Shown here piece by piece: positions 12,442-24,349 of a DNA stretch of 64,000 bases. Source of the stretch: Podocnemis expansa (Eukaryota > Chordata > Testudines > Podocnemididae); the NCBI GenBank assembly GCA_007922195.1, contig ML681981.1, positions 16,615,089-16,679,088 of the forward strand. Direction: 5' to 3'. The stretch's first letter is position 1, and every line of letters starts with the position of its first letter. The notes beneath the pieces were generated by a model. That model did not search any database. It was not told the DNA's origin and saw only the letters and a list, made by a program, of their open reading frames with translations. The position numbers and the translations under genes are program-made.

Positions 12442-13528
12442 TTGGGCTCAGCAGCAGTAACCTTGTTTATGAACATCGGTACATTTTATGACTGGAATTA
12501 CAGTGAACTCTTGACTAATAACCCTGCCAACACCACTCTCTGTTGAAGTACATTTTGGCTATTGTAAGATGTCAGTCTGGGATGTAGGTAGAAGGCAAAT
12601 TCTTACCAGTAAGGACAACTGAATCGGTTGCCAAACCACTTTTTTTGGTTTCCAGTTACCACCTGCTATTCTGAATTTTAACATATATATGTTTACTTGT
12701 GTGCTGATTTTTAAAAGATTTGATTTTAAAACCCCCATGTATTTTATTGCAGCTTATCTAATGTAAACATAAATAATTAAACTTTCTTTTGGCTCACTGA
12801 AGAAGGTGTTTAATGGCACTATTTAGCATGAAATGATTGATTGTGAGCTGGAACAATTGTTTCTAAGCAGATCAATAGATCTACCCCTGTGTTGTTGGAA
12901 AGTTATTTCTTTTACTATATATTATCAGATTTCCCTTTCCCCCTACCCCATAGTCAGGAGGCTGATTTGATAATAGAGATAAAATGTGACTTGGCAGTCT
13001 ATCTCTATCACTTAATGTCAGATTTTTGCCTTTCTAAGGTGTGCATGAAGAGTAATAAATCATACATGACTGAGGTGAGGCAACATTCTTATTTGTAAAC
13101 ATTAGGTAGCATATAGTAAAAGTACACATTTGAGATATTAAAAATCTGAAATATTGGCTTAAATTTGCAAATTGCAGCTTGACTGGGTTGCTTATTGAAA
13201 ATTACTCAATGAATACTAGATGCACACACAAATTATTAAAACTCTGTTTGCTCTTGGTTTCAGGAGAGACTTGTCCAATACACGTGATTGAAAAATTATA
13301 TCCATTTATACTATAGTTTCTCTTTTTTAAGAAAAGTGAGGTTGCCTCTTTCTGTTTATCAAGTCTGTTTTTATACAAGGGTTTTTCTCATCTTCTCCTA
13401 CAGTGTTAACCCAGAACAATCTTCAGTTGCTTTTATAACTAAAGAATGTTACCTCCATGTTTACAGTGATTAGGTCCTGGTATATACTGACAATGAATTT
13501 CTTCATAATATTTCTTACCTTGGCCTTC
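12442..13528. other. Unique-looking intron between two repeat copies
   Basis: AT-rich sequence of about 1.1 kb separating two copies of the same repeat. No feature was recognised. Confidence 0.45.
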
Positions 13529-14065
13529 GGCAGTCTGTCTCCACTGTCAGGAGTAAACATGGAGGGGCAGGTAGGGAAGGAATGGAGCTGTAATTCAACC
13601 TGCTAATGCCACCCCTTCAAGTTGCGTAGCAGTGAGGTTGAAATCTACCATTTGAATTTAGGTCCATGTAGCCAGAGAGCAGCTTTTTTTGTTTTTCCTC
13701 TCTGCTACAGCATAGCAACATAGCTCCTCTCCTGCCGGCAGCCCTGGGAAGTTTTCCACTAATTCCTCTCTGTGCATGGAGTGCTGTGTCTCTCTATTGT
13801 GCCTGCATCAGAAAGAAAAGTAAAAAAACCTTTTCCTGCTTTTTTTCTTTAGAGAAGAGTGGAGGGGGAATAAGAAGAGAACAATTGCCTCCTCACAAAT
13901 CCCTGAGCCTACTACCAACCATGCAATGCATTTCAGGAGGTAGTGTGAGCCTTGGCTATGCAAGAGCCCAAGCAAGCAATTAGCAGTGATCACTCATCTT
14001 TGCCTTCTGTAATTTGATAGCCTAAAATTGAATTATAATCTCACCCCCAGTATAGACAAGTCTTA
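13529..14065. repeat. Dispersed repeat, copy 2 (same orientation as copy 1)
   Basis: Colinear with 11890-12441 over about 540 bases, at a divergence that looks like roughly one difference in five or six bases by eye. The left end is truncated relative to copy 1. The right end CAGTATAGACAAGTCTTAG forms the inverted partner of copy 1's left end. Confidence 0.68.
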
Positions 14066-14349
14066 GAACTCAAGTGTTATACAGCTGTGTGCTGGCCATC
14101 TTCCCAGAACTGAATTTCACCCACTGTTCCTGATGTGTTGCCTATACCAAATAGAAGAGGCATCACAATAATTTTGTAAAGATTTAGCATCGCCACTCTA
14201 GTTGTTCAGACAGATCCAGAGTTATGTACTTTGGTCACATCAGACATGGAAATGGAAATAACATTGAGAAAATTATAATGGAAGGAATGGTGGGTGGGCA
14301 TTTTAGTAGGAAGCAGGCTTATGCAGGACTTTAAATGGGAGCACTTTTG

Positions 14350-14830
14350 GAGGGGCAGATACAAATAAAAGGTTGGCATGATTCCCTCTCCTCCCTTCGA
14401 TTTCTTAGGACTTCTCTGGCATGGATGCCCAGTCACATAGAGGCAGCAGCTCCTCCATGGAGTGGCATTCTTCATGTACCTGGAGCAGGGAAGAGAGGAA
14501 ACAGTAAGGTGCCTGGCTGCCTGGCCTCTGAGCTCCTCCTTCTCCTCTCCATCCTCAAGATGCTACTTCTAATTTTCTGCTGCCAGAGTCTCAGCACTTC
14601 TGCCTGCTTTAAACACTGCTTGTGAAGTGAGGTGGGCAGCAGAGAGGGGTGAAGTGTGGAGGCAGAGGCAATGTGTGCAATTTGAGCATCAGTGAAGGAG
14701 AAGCAGCAGACTGCAGCTATAGCAGTGAGGAGGAGGAGCTCAGCTGGCAGCCAGCCACCCTGCTGCTATCTCCTTCCCTAGACTATAGGGACACATGGAA
14801 ATAGGGAACAGGGGGGTTGTCCTAGCATGC
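14350..14830. repeat. GC-richer block of unknown origin
   Basis: A change to CTC/CTCC words, then to GAGG/CAGCAG purine-rich words, sets this block off from flanking AT-rich DNA. It resembles the G-rich interiors of the hAT elements in this window. No terminal repeats or protein motif were found. Confidence 0.3.
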
Positions 14831-17800
14831 CCCTGCTAGAAGGTTGCAGTAAGAAGATGAATAGATGGTTTGCCTCATTTTTCTGAAAGGTCAACTGCTG
14901 AGTAATTATAACTAGAGAGGGGTCATAAAGGTTTCTGAAATACATGCTATGAAATCACTAATATTCTGAAATGAATAAAAGGATTCTACTTACTGCTCTG
15001 CTGGATACTGACACAATCAGAATGGTCAGCTTACGTCTCTGGCAATAGACTGTGATGATACAAATCCAGGGTTAGAACTTCATTGAAAGATGCTGATCTG
15101 GAAAGCAAACAGTAAATAAAATTCATACTATTGGGAAAAATCTTTGGATCTTATTTCACCTTGAAACACAACTGCAAAATCATTCTGTCCCCCCACATCC
15201 ACATGGACTGAGTAAGAGGTGATAGAAAAGAATGGCACCCAGAAGCTCATTATCAACCAGCCTATGAACACAATTTATAACTATACAAGCACTAGCCAAC
15301 TCAGCACAGGCAGTAGTGCACAAATTTCCCTTCAGCAACACAGCAGCTACTAATCCACTTGCCCCCCTTGGGCAAACTCTACTTCTCCAATCACAGACTG
15401 AGCCCTTTCAGTCAACAGAAGCAACTCCTTTCACTCTTACATCTTACTCCTTGCATTTCTAACCATCACTATCACAGCTTGCCTGGCAACAAGGCGCCTC
15501 CCCCACCAACATCTTCCACTGTGCATAAAATACTGTTGCTGGTTTCTTGCTTTTGGCTTTACAAGGCGGGCCACGTGCACCATCTGTTTTCTCCATATCC
15601 TCGCAGCACTTCCATTCGTGGGTAGAATCAAGGGTCAAGTGCTTCGAGGCCAAAACAAGGATGGAAGGAAACTTTACAGTGAGACAAATTTCTGATGTGA
15701 CTGAATTAGAATGTTCTTTTGGAACATGTTGATTCTATCAAAGTGTTTGAAAACCAGGGAGACTGAAGATGAAATTACTGTTAAGGCCACCTCAGTCCTG
15801 AATGAAAGTATTTGTGGGGGGTGGGAATTAATACGCTTTAATGTATGCATGTTGACGTTACTACTTTAGTTGATTAACTTCTTTGAGTGTCCCTATGTAG
15901 ACATGACGTAAAGCAAATAAGATTGTGCACTAGGTATCCACCTGAGCCTTTGCCTAAGGAGTTCATTACCATATTTCATATCCTTATTCCCTCTACATGC
16001 TCTCCCTGTTTTCCCTGCATGGGGGCCTTGCCACCTGGACAGAACTGTTTCTATTTTGTTTTTTCCTTGCTCAAAGGCTCTATTAAAATTAATGGCTTCA
16101 GGTATTTCATAATGACCTTTAAGCAGAAACTGCTGGATACCTCTCTAAAAAGAATTGCCTTCCTCCTGCTTTTCAGTTCTGATGCAAAAAACCAGTTCTC
16201 CCCTGCAGTAGGATATTCGTTTGTTTTATCATGTAGAAACTCCAACTTGCCACAGATTCATATATGTCAACTGTAAAAAACACTTCCATACTCATCATGC
16301 CATTCTGTGCAGCCCTAATTAAGATTTAGATGTTTTGTGATACAAAAACATTGGTGGATTTTGGTTTAGGATAGGAAAGGCACTGTAGTTATACTAAGTC
16401 TATTTTTTTCCAGAACGTGATGCCCATTTTCTGTTCATAGCTCCTTTCTCTGCAACTTTCTGTGGTGATTTGTTGTTCACTTGGCATTCTTCAGAAAGAG
16501 GCTTGAGTTTTGCTGGAGGGATCTGGAAGTGCAAATTGCTGAACCTTGCATATTTTAGAAATTACAGCTGTTTCCTTGTTCTGATGCCATTAGGTTTTTT
16601 CAGACTAGTGCAGTAAAGAAATATCAGGTTAATCTAACCTATTTATCTTATCATTTTTCTCATTACTCAATTAATTTTACTGTTTTAGAACTATACTTGG
16701 TAGTGGACAAAAGAGCTGATCGCTAACTTCGTTTCATCCAAATTGGCTTGGAGGGTTGGGAGTTATGTTCTTTTGATACTATGTCAATTTTGGAAAAAAA
16801 AAATACTGCTAGAAAGATACATAAAGTGACTGAGTTAAAACAAATAAGATCCATCAGATGTGTGCCCTCTACATAGTAGGTATGTGGATTGCTATGAAGA
16901 TTCACATATTTTTCTGCTGTTGACAGCTGTTTTAGTATTTCTTTCTTTTTATCTTGATAGCTTTCAGATGGGTTTTTATGAACCTGACATCTACTATATA
17001 ATTTGTACTGAAAGAGGCATGTTGCTTTCCCCCAGTCCCTTGCAAGCAGGCAAAATGGCAAACTGCCCTTCCTTCATCTCAGTAATGTTCTCAGTGTTAA
17101 GATGTGTTTGGTAGTCATTTCAGTTTATTTTAATAGTAGTAGAGTAACAGCATCCTGAAAAGACAGCCTACTTTTTGTTTTTCCTCAGTTTGGAAATAAA
17201 TAATACAGACCATTTAAATATTGCGTCTCTCTAACCCCCTTGCTGTTAATTTTATCCCTATTTACAAAGCTGTGATGTGCTCATCTTTCTGGGAAGATTC
17301 TCTGTGTGATTTTTTTTCTGATGTGTGTCAATGGTGCTAACTGTTTTATTGGCTATATGTAAGAAAGCAGATCAGCTGCAAGCTGTAATCTATCCCTTGC
17401 CTTTGACATATTTAGCACCTAACATTTTTTTTCTTTAGCAGATGTTTATGCCTGAGATCAATAAGGAGTTTATAGATCACTTTATGCTTTCAGTATAGCA
17501 ATGAAAACTAGCCTTATATGTAGCCATGATATTTTTCACCTGCCAGGATACAAAACAGTTCCATTCTCTCTCATTCATTACTGTGTTCCATCACTTGTGC
17601 GGCAGAGAAGAATCCAACTCAGTTTATCCACGTTAACAGTTTGAGGACCGCAAAATTACTATGGTTCTTCTTCCAGTGGAGGCTAACACTAATGGGACAT
17701 AAAAAAGGAAAATTATATTTGGTTTCCTTCAAGGATGTATTTTCCTTGAGAAGAATACATTGCAATGACAGTAGACTAGTTTTTTAGTCTGGTAAATGAA

Positions 17801-18399
17801 AACCAGTAATAGTCTGCTATGCTAACTGCTGATCTAACTTACTTCAAGTGTGTCACTACAGAGCAGCATCCGTTTTCCCATTTTTAAATTGTGTGAATGT
17901 GTACAGCTAATTATTAGGTGGGAGTGAAGTGAATAAAATAATAAATGACCTAAATTGAGTCAACCAAAACATTTTTGAAAACATGGAAAAGATCATTTTA
18001 TCACATTTTTGGTTTTTTTGTTTAGAATAAAAATTTGTTGGAAAATTTTCACTGTTTATCTCCTCCCCTCCTCCCCCCATGGAAAATCTGTCTTTTTCAT
18101 TGGAATGTTTTTGGGTTGTCATGAAAGCAAAACATTTCAAAGTGACTTTGACAAACATTTGTGTTTACTGAAATTTTTCACAGGTGAAAACTATTTTCTG
18201 ATCTGCTATATTTTAAGCATTCTCATGGTTCTGCATTTCCTGATTTCATCTGGGACAGCACCTGGCAATACTGAAATGCCAGTAACTATAATGCATGAGA
18301 AATCTGAGCACACAATGAATGTCAATTGGAAAAATCTATATTTACATGGGGTCTAATTCTGTATCATTGAAATTAATGGAAGTTTTGCCATTGGCCCTT
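14831..18399. other. Intronic sequence, no firm feature
   Basis: Mostly AT-rich. A GC-richer stretch at about 15380-15640 has overlapping short readings on both strands but no recognisable domain. Around 17940-18200 there are many aaaattt/gaaaa words typical of AT-rich reptilian MITEs, without a convincing pair of ends. Confidence 0.4.
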
Positions 18400-19482
18400 C
18401 TGATTTGGAAGCTGCATCAGTTGGAAGTGATAGAGGAGAAGGACTTGGGCATATTGGTTGATTGTAGGATAACTATGAGCTACCAATGTGATGTGGCCAT
18501 GAAAATAGCTAATCCAGTCCTTGGATGCAACAGATGAAAGGGAGAGAGGTATTGGTATCATTGTATGCTAGTGAGACCTCCTGCAAGATTTCATGCAATT
18601 CTGATTCCCCCATGTTTAAGAAGGATGAATTCAAACTGGAACAGGTGCAGAGAAGGTCTACTAGTATGATCTGTGAAACAGAAAACTTGCCTGACGAGAG
18701 GAGACTCGGAGAGATGGGCTTATTTTGCCTAACTAAAAAAAGATAAAGGAGAGATGTGATTGCTTTTGCTAAATACATCTGAGGTTAAATAGCAGGGAGG
18801 GAGAGGAATTATTTGAGTTCAGTGCCAATGTGGACACAAGACCAAACAGATATAAACCGTCCATCAGGAAGTATAGGCTTGAAATTAGATGTTGTTTTCT
18901 GACTGTCAGAAATAGCCTTCTGAAATAGCCTTCCGAAGGAGCTGTGGGGGCAAAAAAACTGAGCAGGCTTCAAAACCGAGCTTGATAAATTTATGGAGGG
19001 GATGGTATGATGGGACAGCTGAGTTTGGCAATTGACTGATATTTGATCCCTGGTGGTGGATATTCCAGTGGCCTGAGATGGGACATTAGATGGAGTGGGT
19101 TCTGAGTTGTTACAGAGAATTCTTTCTTGGGTGTCTGGCTAATGAGTCCTGCCCACATGCTTAGGATTTAACCAACTGCTATATTTGGGATCAGAGAGCG
19201 ATTTTCCTCTGGGGCAGATTAGCAAGGGCTATGTGGGTTTGTGGGGGTTTTTTTTGTTTGATTTTGTGTGTGTATGTGTCTTCCTTTGTAGCATGGGGTA
19301 CATGCACTTGCTGGTGAATTCTCTGTTCCTTATTCTTTTAACCATGATCTGAGGGCTTTAATAACTCTGGCATGGGTTAGAAGTTTATTGCATGAGTGGG
19401 TTAGTGAGGTTCTGTGGCCTGTATTGTGTAGGAGGTTAGACTAGATCATCACATTGGTCCCTTCTGACCTAGGAGTATGTGA
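18400..19482 (+). mobile_element. Old CR1 LINE fragment (end of reverse-transcriptase ORF and 3' UTR)
   Basis: Read on +, decayed frames give the CR1 C-terminal landmarks: EKDLGILVD near 18440, then a 'LEQVQRRST' equivalent near 18640. A long 3' UTR follows, ending 'ggtcccttctgacctaggag', the CR1-type 3' end. Frameshifts and stops break the coding part. The same 3' UTR is found in the copy at 40145-41640, so the two belong to one older subfamily. Confidence 0.85.
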
Positions 19483-20748
19483 GGAGTCAGGATAGAGCCC
19501 ATATTTTTCACCCTAATTCCCAGAACCAGGGGAGCTCTGTAAGCTTGATTAGTTTAGTTTAACTTATTAATAAAGTACTGAAAATGGCCAGGAGCACCAA
19601 AGACCAAAATGAAGACAGTCTTTCCCCTGAAGAGTTTGCCACTACTACTAACATTACTGAAGAGAAAGTGAGGAGAAATGCAAAAGCACTTGATAAGATT
19701 TACTCTAAAAATAGCTAAATATTAAGGACCCAAATCCCATGACACATTCAACTCTCCCTGAAGCCAGCCTATTTTGTTTTTTCATTCCGCAGGGAAAATA
19801 TAGGTGGACGTGATAACCATCTGATGCTCTCAGTAGATATTGGCAACTAGGCAGGCAGGCAATGATTGCCGGTCTCTCCTTATCTTAAGAAATAACAGTG
19901 TTGGCCGTTTACATGATTCAAATAGTTCAAAATATTCTGTAAAACACTACTTTTTTCCTTTTTATTCAAGAGATTCGAGTGACTTAAATTGGAGATAAGA
20001 GGAAGAACTTTTTCAGGAGAAATAGTGATGGGACTTCACTACAGAAATCAAAGGACTACAGCTGGCTTATTAGTATTAAGTAGGAGTATGTTGTTTCCAA
20101 ACCATACAAAAAATATTGTGCTTTAAACACTGCATGTTGTAGTGTTTTGTTTGGGTTTTAGTTTTTTTATTTGTTTGGCTTTCAAGTGGTGAATAGTAAT
20201 GAGTTATCAACCCCATTCCAAATATTAGAGTGGAAATACCAAGAATATCCATGATAAATCTTCAAACAAATATAGTTACTATAAAGATGTATAGTGGCTT
20301 TTCTGGTACAGAGACAACATCTGTTGTTCTAGTGGGATAACCATCTCCTTTCCATAGACAAAGGAATATATTTGTATTCATTGCACAGAATGCCTTTGCA
20401 ATATTTTGATATTAATAATCACCAAACAAACTTGTTTCACCTCCAAGAAGTTGGAGAGGTGAAATGGCTCAGTCTCTTCTCTCTGATCAAACTCTGTGTG
20501 TTCTTACCAGGAACTGTTCCTCCATCTAAAAAAAAAATGTTTTGTGTTCCAGGGCCCTATTCTCAATATTATTTCATATCTCTATAAAACTGATGGAATA
20601 CTTAGTGAGACAGCATGGTCTGAAGTGTCAGCAGCATGCAGGAGGCATTGAGTTTTGCATCTTCTTTTTGTGAAACATAACCGGCACCATGTCCCATTTC
20701 TCTGAGCCTGTCAAAAAGCAGCACCTGGATATAAAAAAAAGCAAGGAG
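19483..20748. other. Intronic sequence between CR1 copies
   Basis: Nothing recognisable in about 1.27 kb apart from short low-complexity T or A runs. Confidence 0.45.
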
Positions 20749-20832
20749 TCATAGAATCATAGAATCCTAGGGTTGGAAGGGACCTCATAGGTCATCTAGT
20801 CCAACCCCCTGCCAGAGGCAGGACCACTCCCA

Positions 20833-22581
20833 CTAAACCATCCCAGTCATGGTTTTATGCAGCCGGGCCTTAAACACCTCCAAAGATGGTGACTCCACCA
20901 CCTCCCTTGGCAGCTCATTCCAATGTTTCACCACTCGCCTAGTAAAAAAGTTTTTTCTAATATCCAGCCTCGACCTCCCTAACCGCAACTTGAGACCATT
21001 GCTCCTCATCCTGTCCTCGTTTACTACCGAGAATAGTCGAGCTCCATCTTCCGTGGAGCACCCCTTCAAGTAGTTGAAGGTTGCTATCAAATCCCCCCTC
21101 AATCTTCTCTTCTGCAGACTAAATAAGCCTAATGCTTTCAGTCTTTCCTCATAGGGCTTGTGCTCCAGCCCTTTAATCATTTTGGTTGCCCTCCTCTGAA
21201 CTCTCTCCAGTAGGTCCCTGTCCTTTTTGTAGTGGGGAGCCCAAAACTGAACACAGTATTCCAGATGTGGCCTCACCAGTGCAGAATAGTGGGGAATGAT
21301 CACGTCCCTTGATCTGCTGGTAATACTTCTTTTGATGCAGCCCAGTGTGCCATTGGCCTTTTTGGCAGTAAGAGCACACTGCTGGCTCATATCTAGCTTC
21401 CCATCCACCATGACCCCCAGGTCCTTTTCTACACTGCTACTACTCAGCTGAATGTTTCTCAGCCTGTTGCAGTGCATGGGGTTTTTCCGTCCCGCATGCA
21501 GGACTTTACACTTGTCCTTACTGAACTTCATAAGATTTTTATTGGCCCACTGTTCCAATTTATCTAGGTCTCCCTGAATCCTGTCCTTGCCCTCCAACGT
21601 GTCTACTGGTCCCCCTAGCTTGGTGTCATCCGCAAACTTACTGAGAATGCAGTCTATTCCATCATCAAGATCATTGATGAAAATGTTGAACAGAACCGGC
21701 CCCAGGACCGACCCCTGGGGCACACCACTCGTGACTGGTTGCCCGCTAGACATGGAACCATTGATTCCTACATGCTGAAACCGTTGATCTAGCCAGTTTT
21801 CTATCCACCTTACAGTCCACCTATCCAACCCATACTTCCTTAATTTGCCAATGAGAATGCTGTGGGAAACTGTATCAAAAGCCTTGCTAAAATCAAGGTA
21901 TATCACATCAACGGTTCTTCCTGCATCTAGAAAACCAGTCATCTGATCATAGAAGGAAATGAGATTGGTGAGGCATGATTTGCCCTTGGTAAATCCATGC
22001 TGACTGTTCCTGATCACTTTATTTTCCTCTAAGTGTTTGAGGATGGATTCTTTGAGAATCTGCTCCATAATTTTGCCAGGGATTGAGGTGAGGCTGACTG
22101 GTCTGTAGTTCCCTGGATCCTCCTTTTTCCCTTTCTTGAAAATAGGCACTACATTTGCTTTTTTCCAATCCTCTGGCACCTCCCCCGTTCTCCATGAGTT
22201 TTGAAAGATAACAGCCAGAGGTGCTGCTATCTCATTGGCCAATTCCCTCAGCACCCTTGGATGCAGTTTGTCCGGCCCCATGGACTTGTGCATATCCAGC
22301 TTTTTTAAGCAGTCCCTAACCTGACCTTCTGTCACCAAGGGCCTCTCTTCTTCTCTCCAATCTGTCATACCCATGGTAGTGGGCTGGGAGCTGACCCTAC
22401 CTGTGAAAACTGGAGCAAAAAAAGCATTGAGCACTTCAGCTTTTTCTTCATCCTCTGTCATGAGGATGCCTGCCCCATTCAGCAAGGGACCTACACCATC
22501 CCTGATCCTCTTCTTGTTATTAACATACTTGTAGAACCCCTTCTTGTTATCCTTTACATCCCTTGCTAGCTGCAGCTGCAT
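20833..22581 (-). pseudogene. CR1 ORF2, reverse-transcriptase part (582-residue open frame)
   Basis: Encodes the LINE polymerase that copies the element RNA at a nicked target. Visible landmarks are the NVVPIFKKG...NYRPVSLT fingers region (residues 143-165), [11 protein letters not shown] with the first catalytic Asp (about 228-238), [11 protein letters not shown] (285-295) and the catalytic FADD box (316-319). The C-terminal thumb with HLEYCVQFW and [11 protein letters not shown] follows. The frame is unbroken to the natural stop. The first Met is internal: the open frame extends a few codons further upstream (to about 22640), so this is the downstream piece of a frameshifted ORF2 and not a separate gene. 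It could only work if the frameshift were bypassed. Confidence 0.93.
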
Positions 22582-22630
22582 TTGTCCTTTGGCCTTTCTG
22601 ATTTTATCCCTGCAGTCCCTAGCAATATCT

Positions 22631-23701
22631 TTATGTCTCCTTGGTCATCTGACCAAGCTTCCACTTCCTGTAAGCTTCCTTTTTAAGTTTAAGCTCAGAG
22701 CAGAGTTCTCTGCTAAGCCATTCTGGCTGCCTCACATATTTATTCTTTCTTCTAACTTGAATGGCAACTTCCTGTGCCCTTAGCAGGGTTTCTTTAAAAT
22801 ATAACCAACTTTCTTGGACTCCTTTTCCCTTCAGATTAGCTTCCCAAGGGATCCTACCCATCAGTTCCCTGAGGGAGCCAAAATCTGCTCTTTTGAAGTC
22901 CAGGGTTTTTGTTTTGCTTCTTTCCTTCCTTCTTTTAATCAGCATCCCGAACTCAACCATGTCATGGTCACTACTTCCTAGCTTGCCATTTACCTCTACC
23001 TCCCTGATCAATTCTTCCCTGTTTGTGAGCAGCAGGTCAAGAGGTGCAAGGCCCCTAGTTGGTTCCTCAAGCATTTGTACTAGAAAGTTGTCCCCAACAC
23101 TCTCTAAAAATCTCCTGGATTGCCCATGCACTGCTGTATTGGCCTCCCAGCAGATGTCAGGGTAATTGAAGTCCCCCAGGGCCTGTGATCTAGAAGCTTC
23201 CACTAGTTGTCCATAGAACACCTCATCCACCTCCTGCTTCTGGTCTGGTGGTCTATAGCAGACACCCACCACAACATCCCCCTTGTTGCTTTCCCCTCTC
23301 AATGTAACCCACAGACTTTCTACAGGCACGCTTCCCCTTCCATAATGGAGCTCTGAGCAGTCATAGAGCTCTTTTACATATAGTGCTACTCCTCCCCCTC
23401 TTCTTCCCTGCCTGTCCTTCCTGAACAGTTTATATCCATCCATGGCAGAGCTCCAGTCATGCAGACTATCCCACCACGTCTCCGTTATTCCTATGATATC
23501 ATAGTTCCTTGTCTGCGCTAGTACTTCCAATTCTTCCTGTTTATTTCCCAGGCTCCTCACATTAGTATATAGGCACTGCAGCCTCATCCTCCTGCTGCGA
23601 TTTGGCAGTGGGTGGGGAGAGACAGCCCTGGTGGGGAGCATCGGGGCTGCAACTGGATTCCGACTCTGGCTGGGAGAGGGTCCGCGGTCCTTCTGCAACA
23701 T
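22631..23701 (-). pseudogene. CR1 ORF2, apurinic-like endonuclease part (356-residue frame)
   Basis: This is the N-terminal nuclease of CR1 ORF2, which nicks target DNA. Landmarks are LYTNVRSLGNK with the conserved Asn (residue 47), TETWW with the metal-binding Glu (74), RRGGGVALYVK (101-110), GDFNYPDICW (176-185) and SSDHDMV with the catalytic Asp-His pair (243-249). A few residues just before GDFN appear deleted compared with the family (SQALGDFN). The frame runs into a stop after KLGQMTKET because of a one- or two-base shift at about 22640, where the reading continues in the frame of the reverse-transcriptase part. Confidence 0.92.
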
Positions 23702-23748
23702 GTCTGTGGACCCCCGGGGGTCCCGGGAACCCAGGTTGGGAACTACTG
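23690..23748 (+). mobile_element. hAT-type transposon end remnant
   Basis: The sequence ends in ggttgggaactactg, the right-hand terminus of Charlie-like hAT elements (inverse of CAGTGGTTCCCAACC), preceded by the gggtcccgggaaccc words often found inside that end. No matching left end was located, so it is a fragment caught between the CR1 and the Penelope-like piece. Confidence 0.5.
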
Positions 23749-23749
23749 A

Positions 23750-24125
23750 TCAAGAGCAATGAAGTAGATTGAAGTGCTCAGCTACTGGTTTTTGAATGTT
23801 GTGATTTCTGTCGTCAGTTTTATGCCCATTTACTGTTTTGTGCAGAGACTGTCCTGTTTGTCCAGTGTATAAGGTGTGGGGGCATTTGTGGCACATAATG
23901 GCATAAATCACATTGGTGGATGAGCAGGTAAATGAGCCCTAGATGGTGTAGCTGGCTTGATTAGGTCCTATGATGATGTGTTTTGTAGAGATATGTTGGC
24001 AAAGATGGTGGACTGTTTTGGCCTCGAACTCTCTTTCAGAAGGCTGGATCTCCTTGGTTTATGACTACTTTGTCATCTCTGAGCTGACGTTCACTTGGGC
24101 GTGCACACACCTATAGCTACAAATA
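23750..24125 (-). pseudogene. Penelope-like retroelement fragment: GIY-YIG endonuclease domain
   Basis: On minus, a frame of about 60 codons (23938 down to 23750) reads through NVIYAIMCHKCPHTLYTGQT, then GQSLHKTVNGHK and KPVAEHF. This has the two strands of a GIY-YIG nuclease (VIYAI ... LYTG, normally LYIG), the CxxC between them and the downstream GH and AEHF elements. That layout is typical of the C-terminal nuclease of Penelope-like elements. Upstream (to about 24125) the decayed coding sequence continues as EFEAKTVHHLCQHIS and IIIGPNQASYTI, then a TAG at 23939-23941, with another frameshift near 24040. The YIG Ile is Thr here, so the copy is inactive. The reverse transcriptase is not present. 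Confidence 0.75.
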
Positions 24126-24349
24126 ATTTTAATACTACATGCATGCTTTTTCTTGCACATTCATTTTAAGGTTTTATGCTTGAGTTCTGTGGAGCTATTT
24201 AATATCCTATATTGTCTTTATAGTAAGATATTTATTAGAAATACATTACAGAAAGCTGGGTCTACAAATATGTATCTACAGTAGCCAGCATGCACTATTC
24301 AATAAACAAAGCTAGCTTTTTCTTGTATGGGAGAGTTTCTGCCCACTTA

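Larger units (their letters stand above)
20749..23702 (-). mobile_element. Young, 5'-truncated CR1 LINE (endonuclease + reverse transcriptase)
   Basis: The element lies antisense to PRKG1. Its 3' end, at the low coordinate, is the CR1 hallmark: read on minus it ends with two copies of the 8-mer ATTCTATG after the 'gtcccttccaaccctagg' segment. Two long readings cover the apurinic-type endonuclease and the reverse transcriptase; one frameshift separates them. ORF1 and the 5' UTR are missing. The long open frames suggest a much more recent insertion than the other CR1 pieces in the window. The 5' junction at about 23690-23705 abuts a hAT-like end and a Penelope-like fragment. Confidence 0.95.

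Noticed and set aside
15380..15732. Several overlapping 60-88 codon frames around 15.4-15.7 kb
   Set aside because: Frames on both strands with no shared motif. A transposon remnant was considered but nothing recognisable could be aligned from memory.
23690..23748. Idea that the CR1 at 20.75-23.70 kb inserted into a hAT whose other half flanks the CR1 on the left
   Set aside because: No hAT left terminus was found left of 20749, and no matching target duplication could be identified on both sides, so the nested order is left open.
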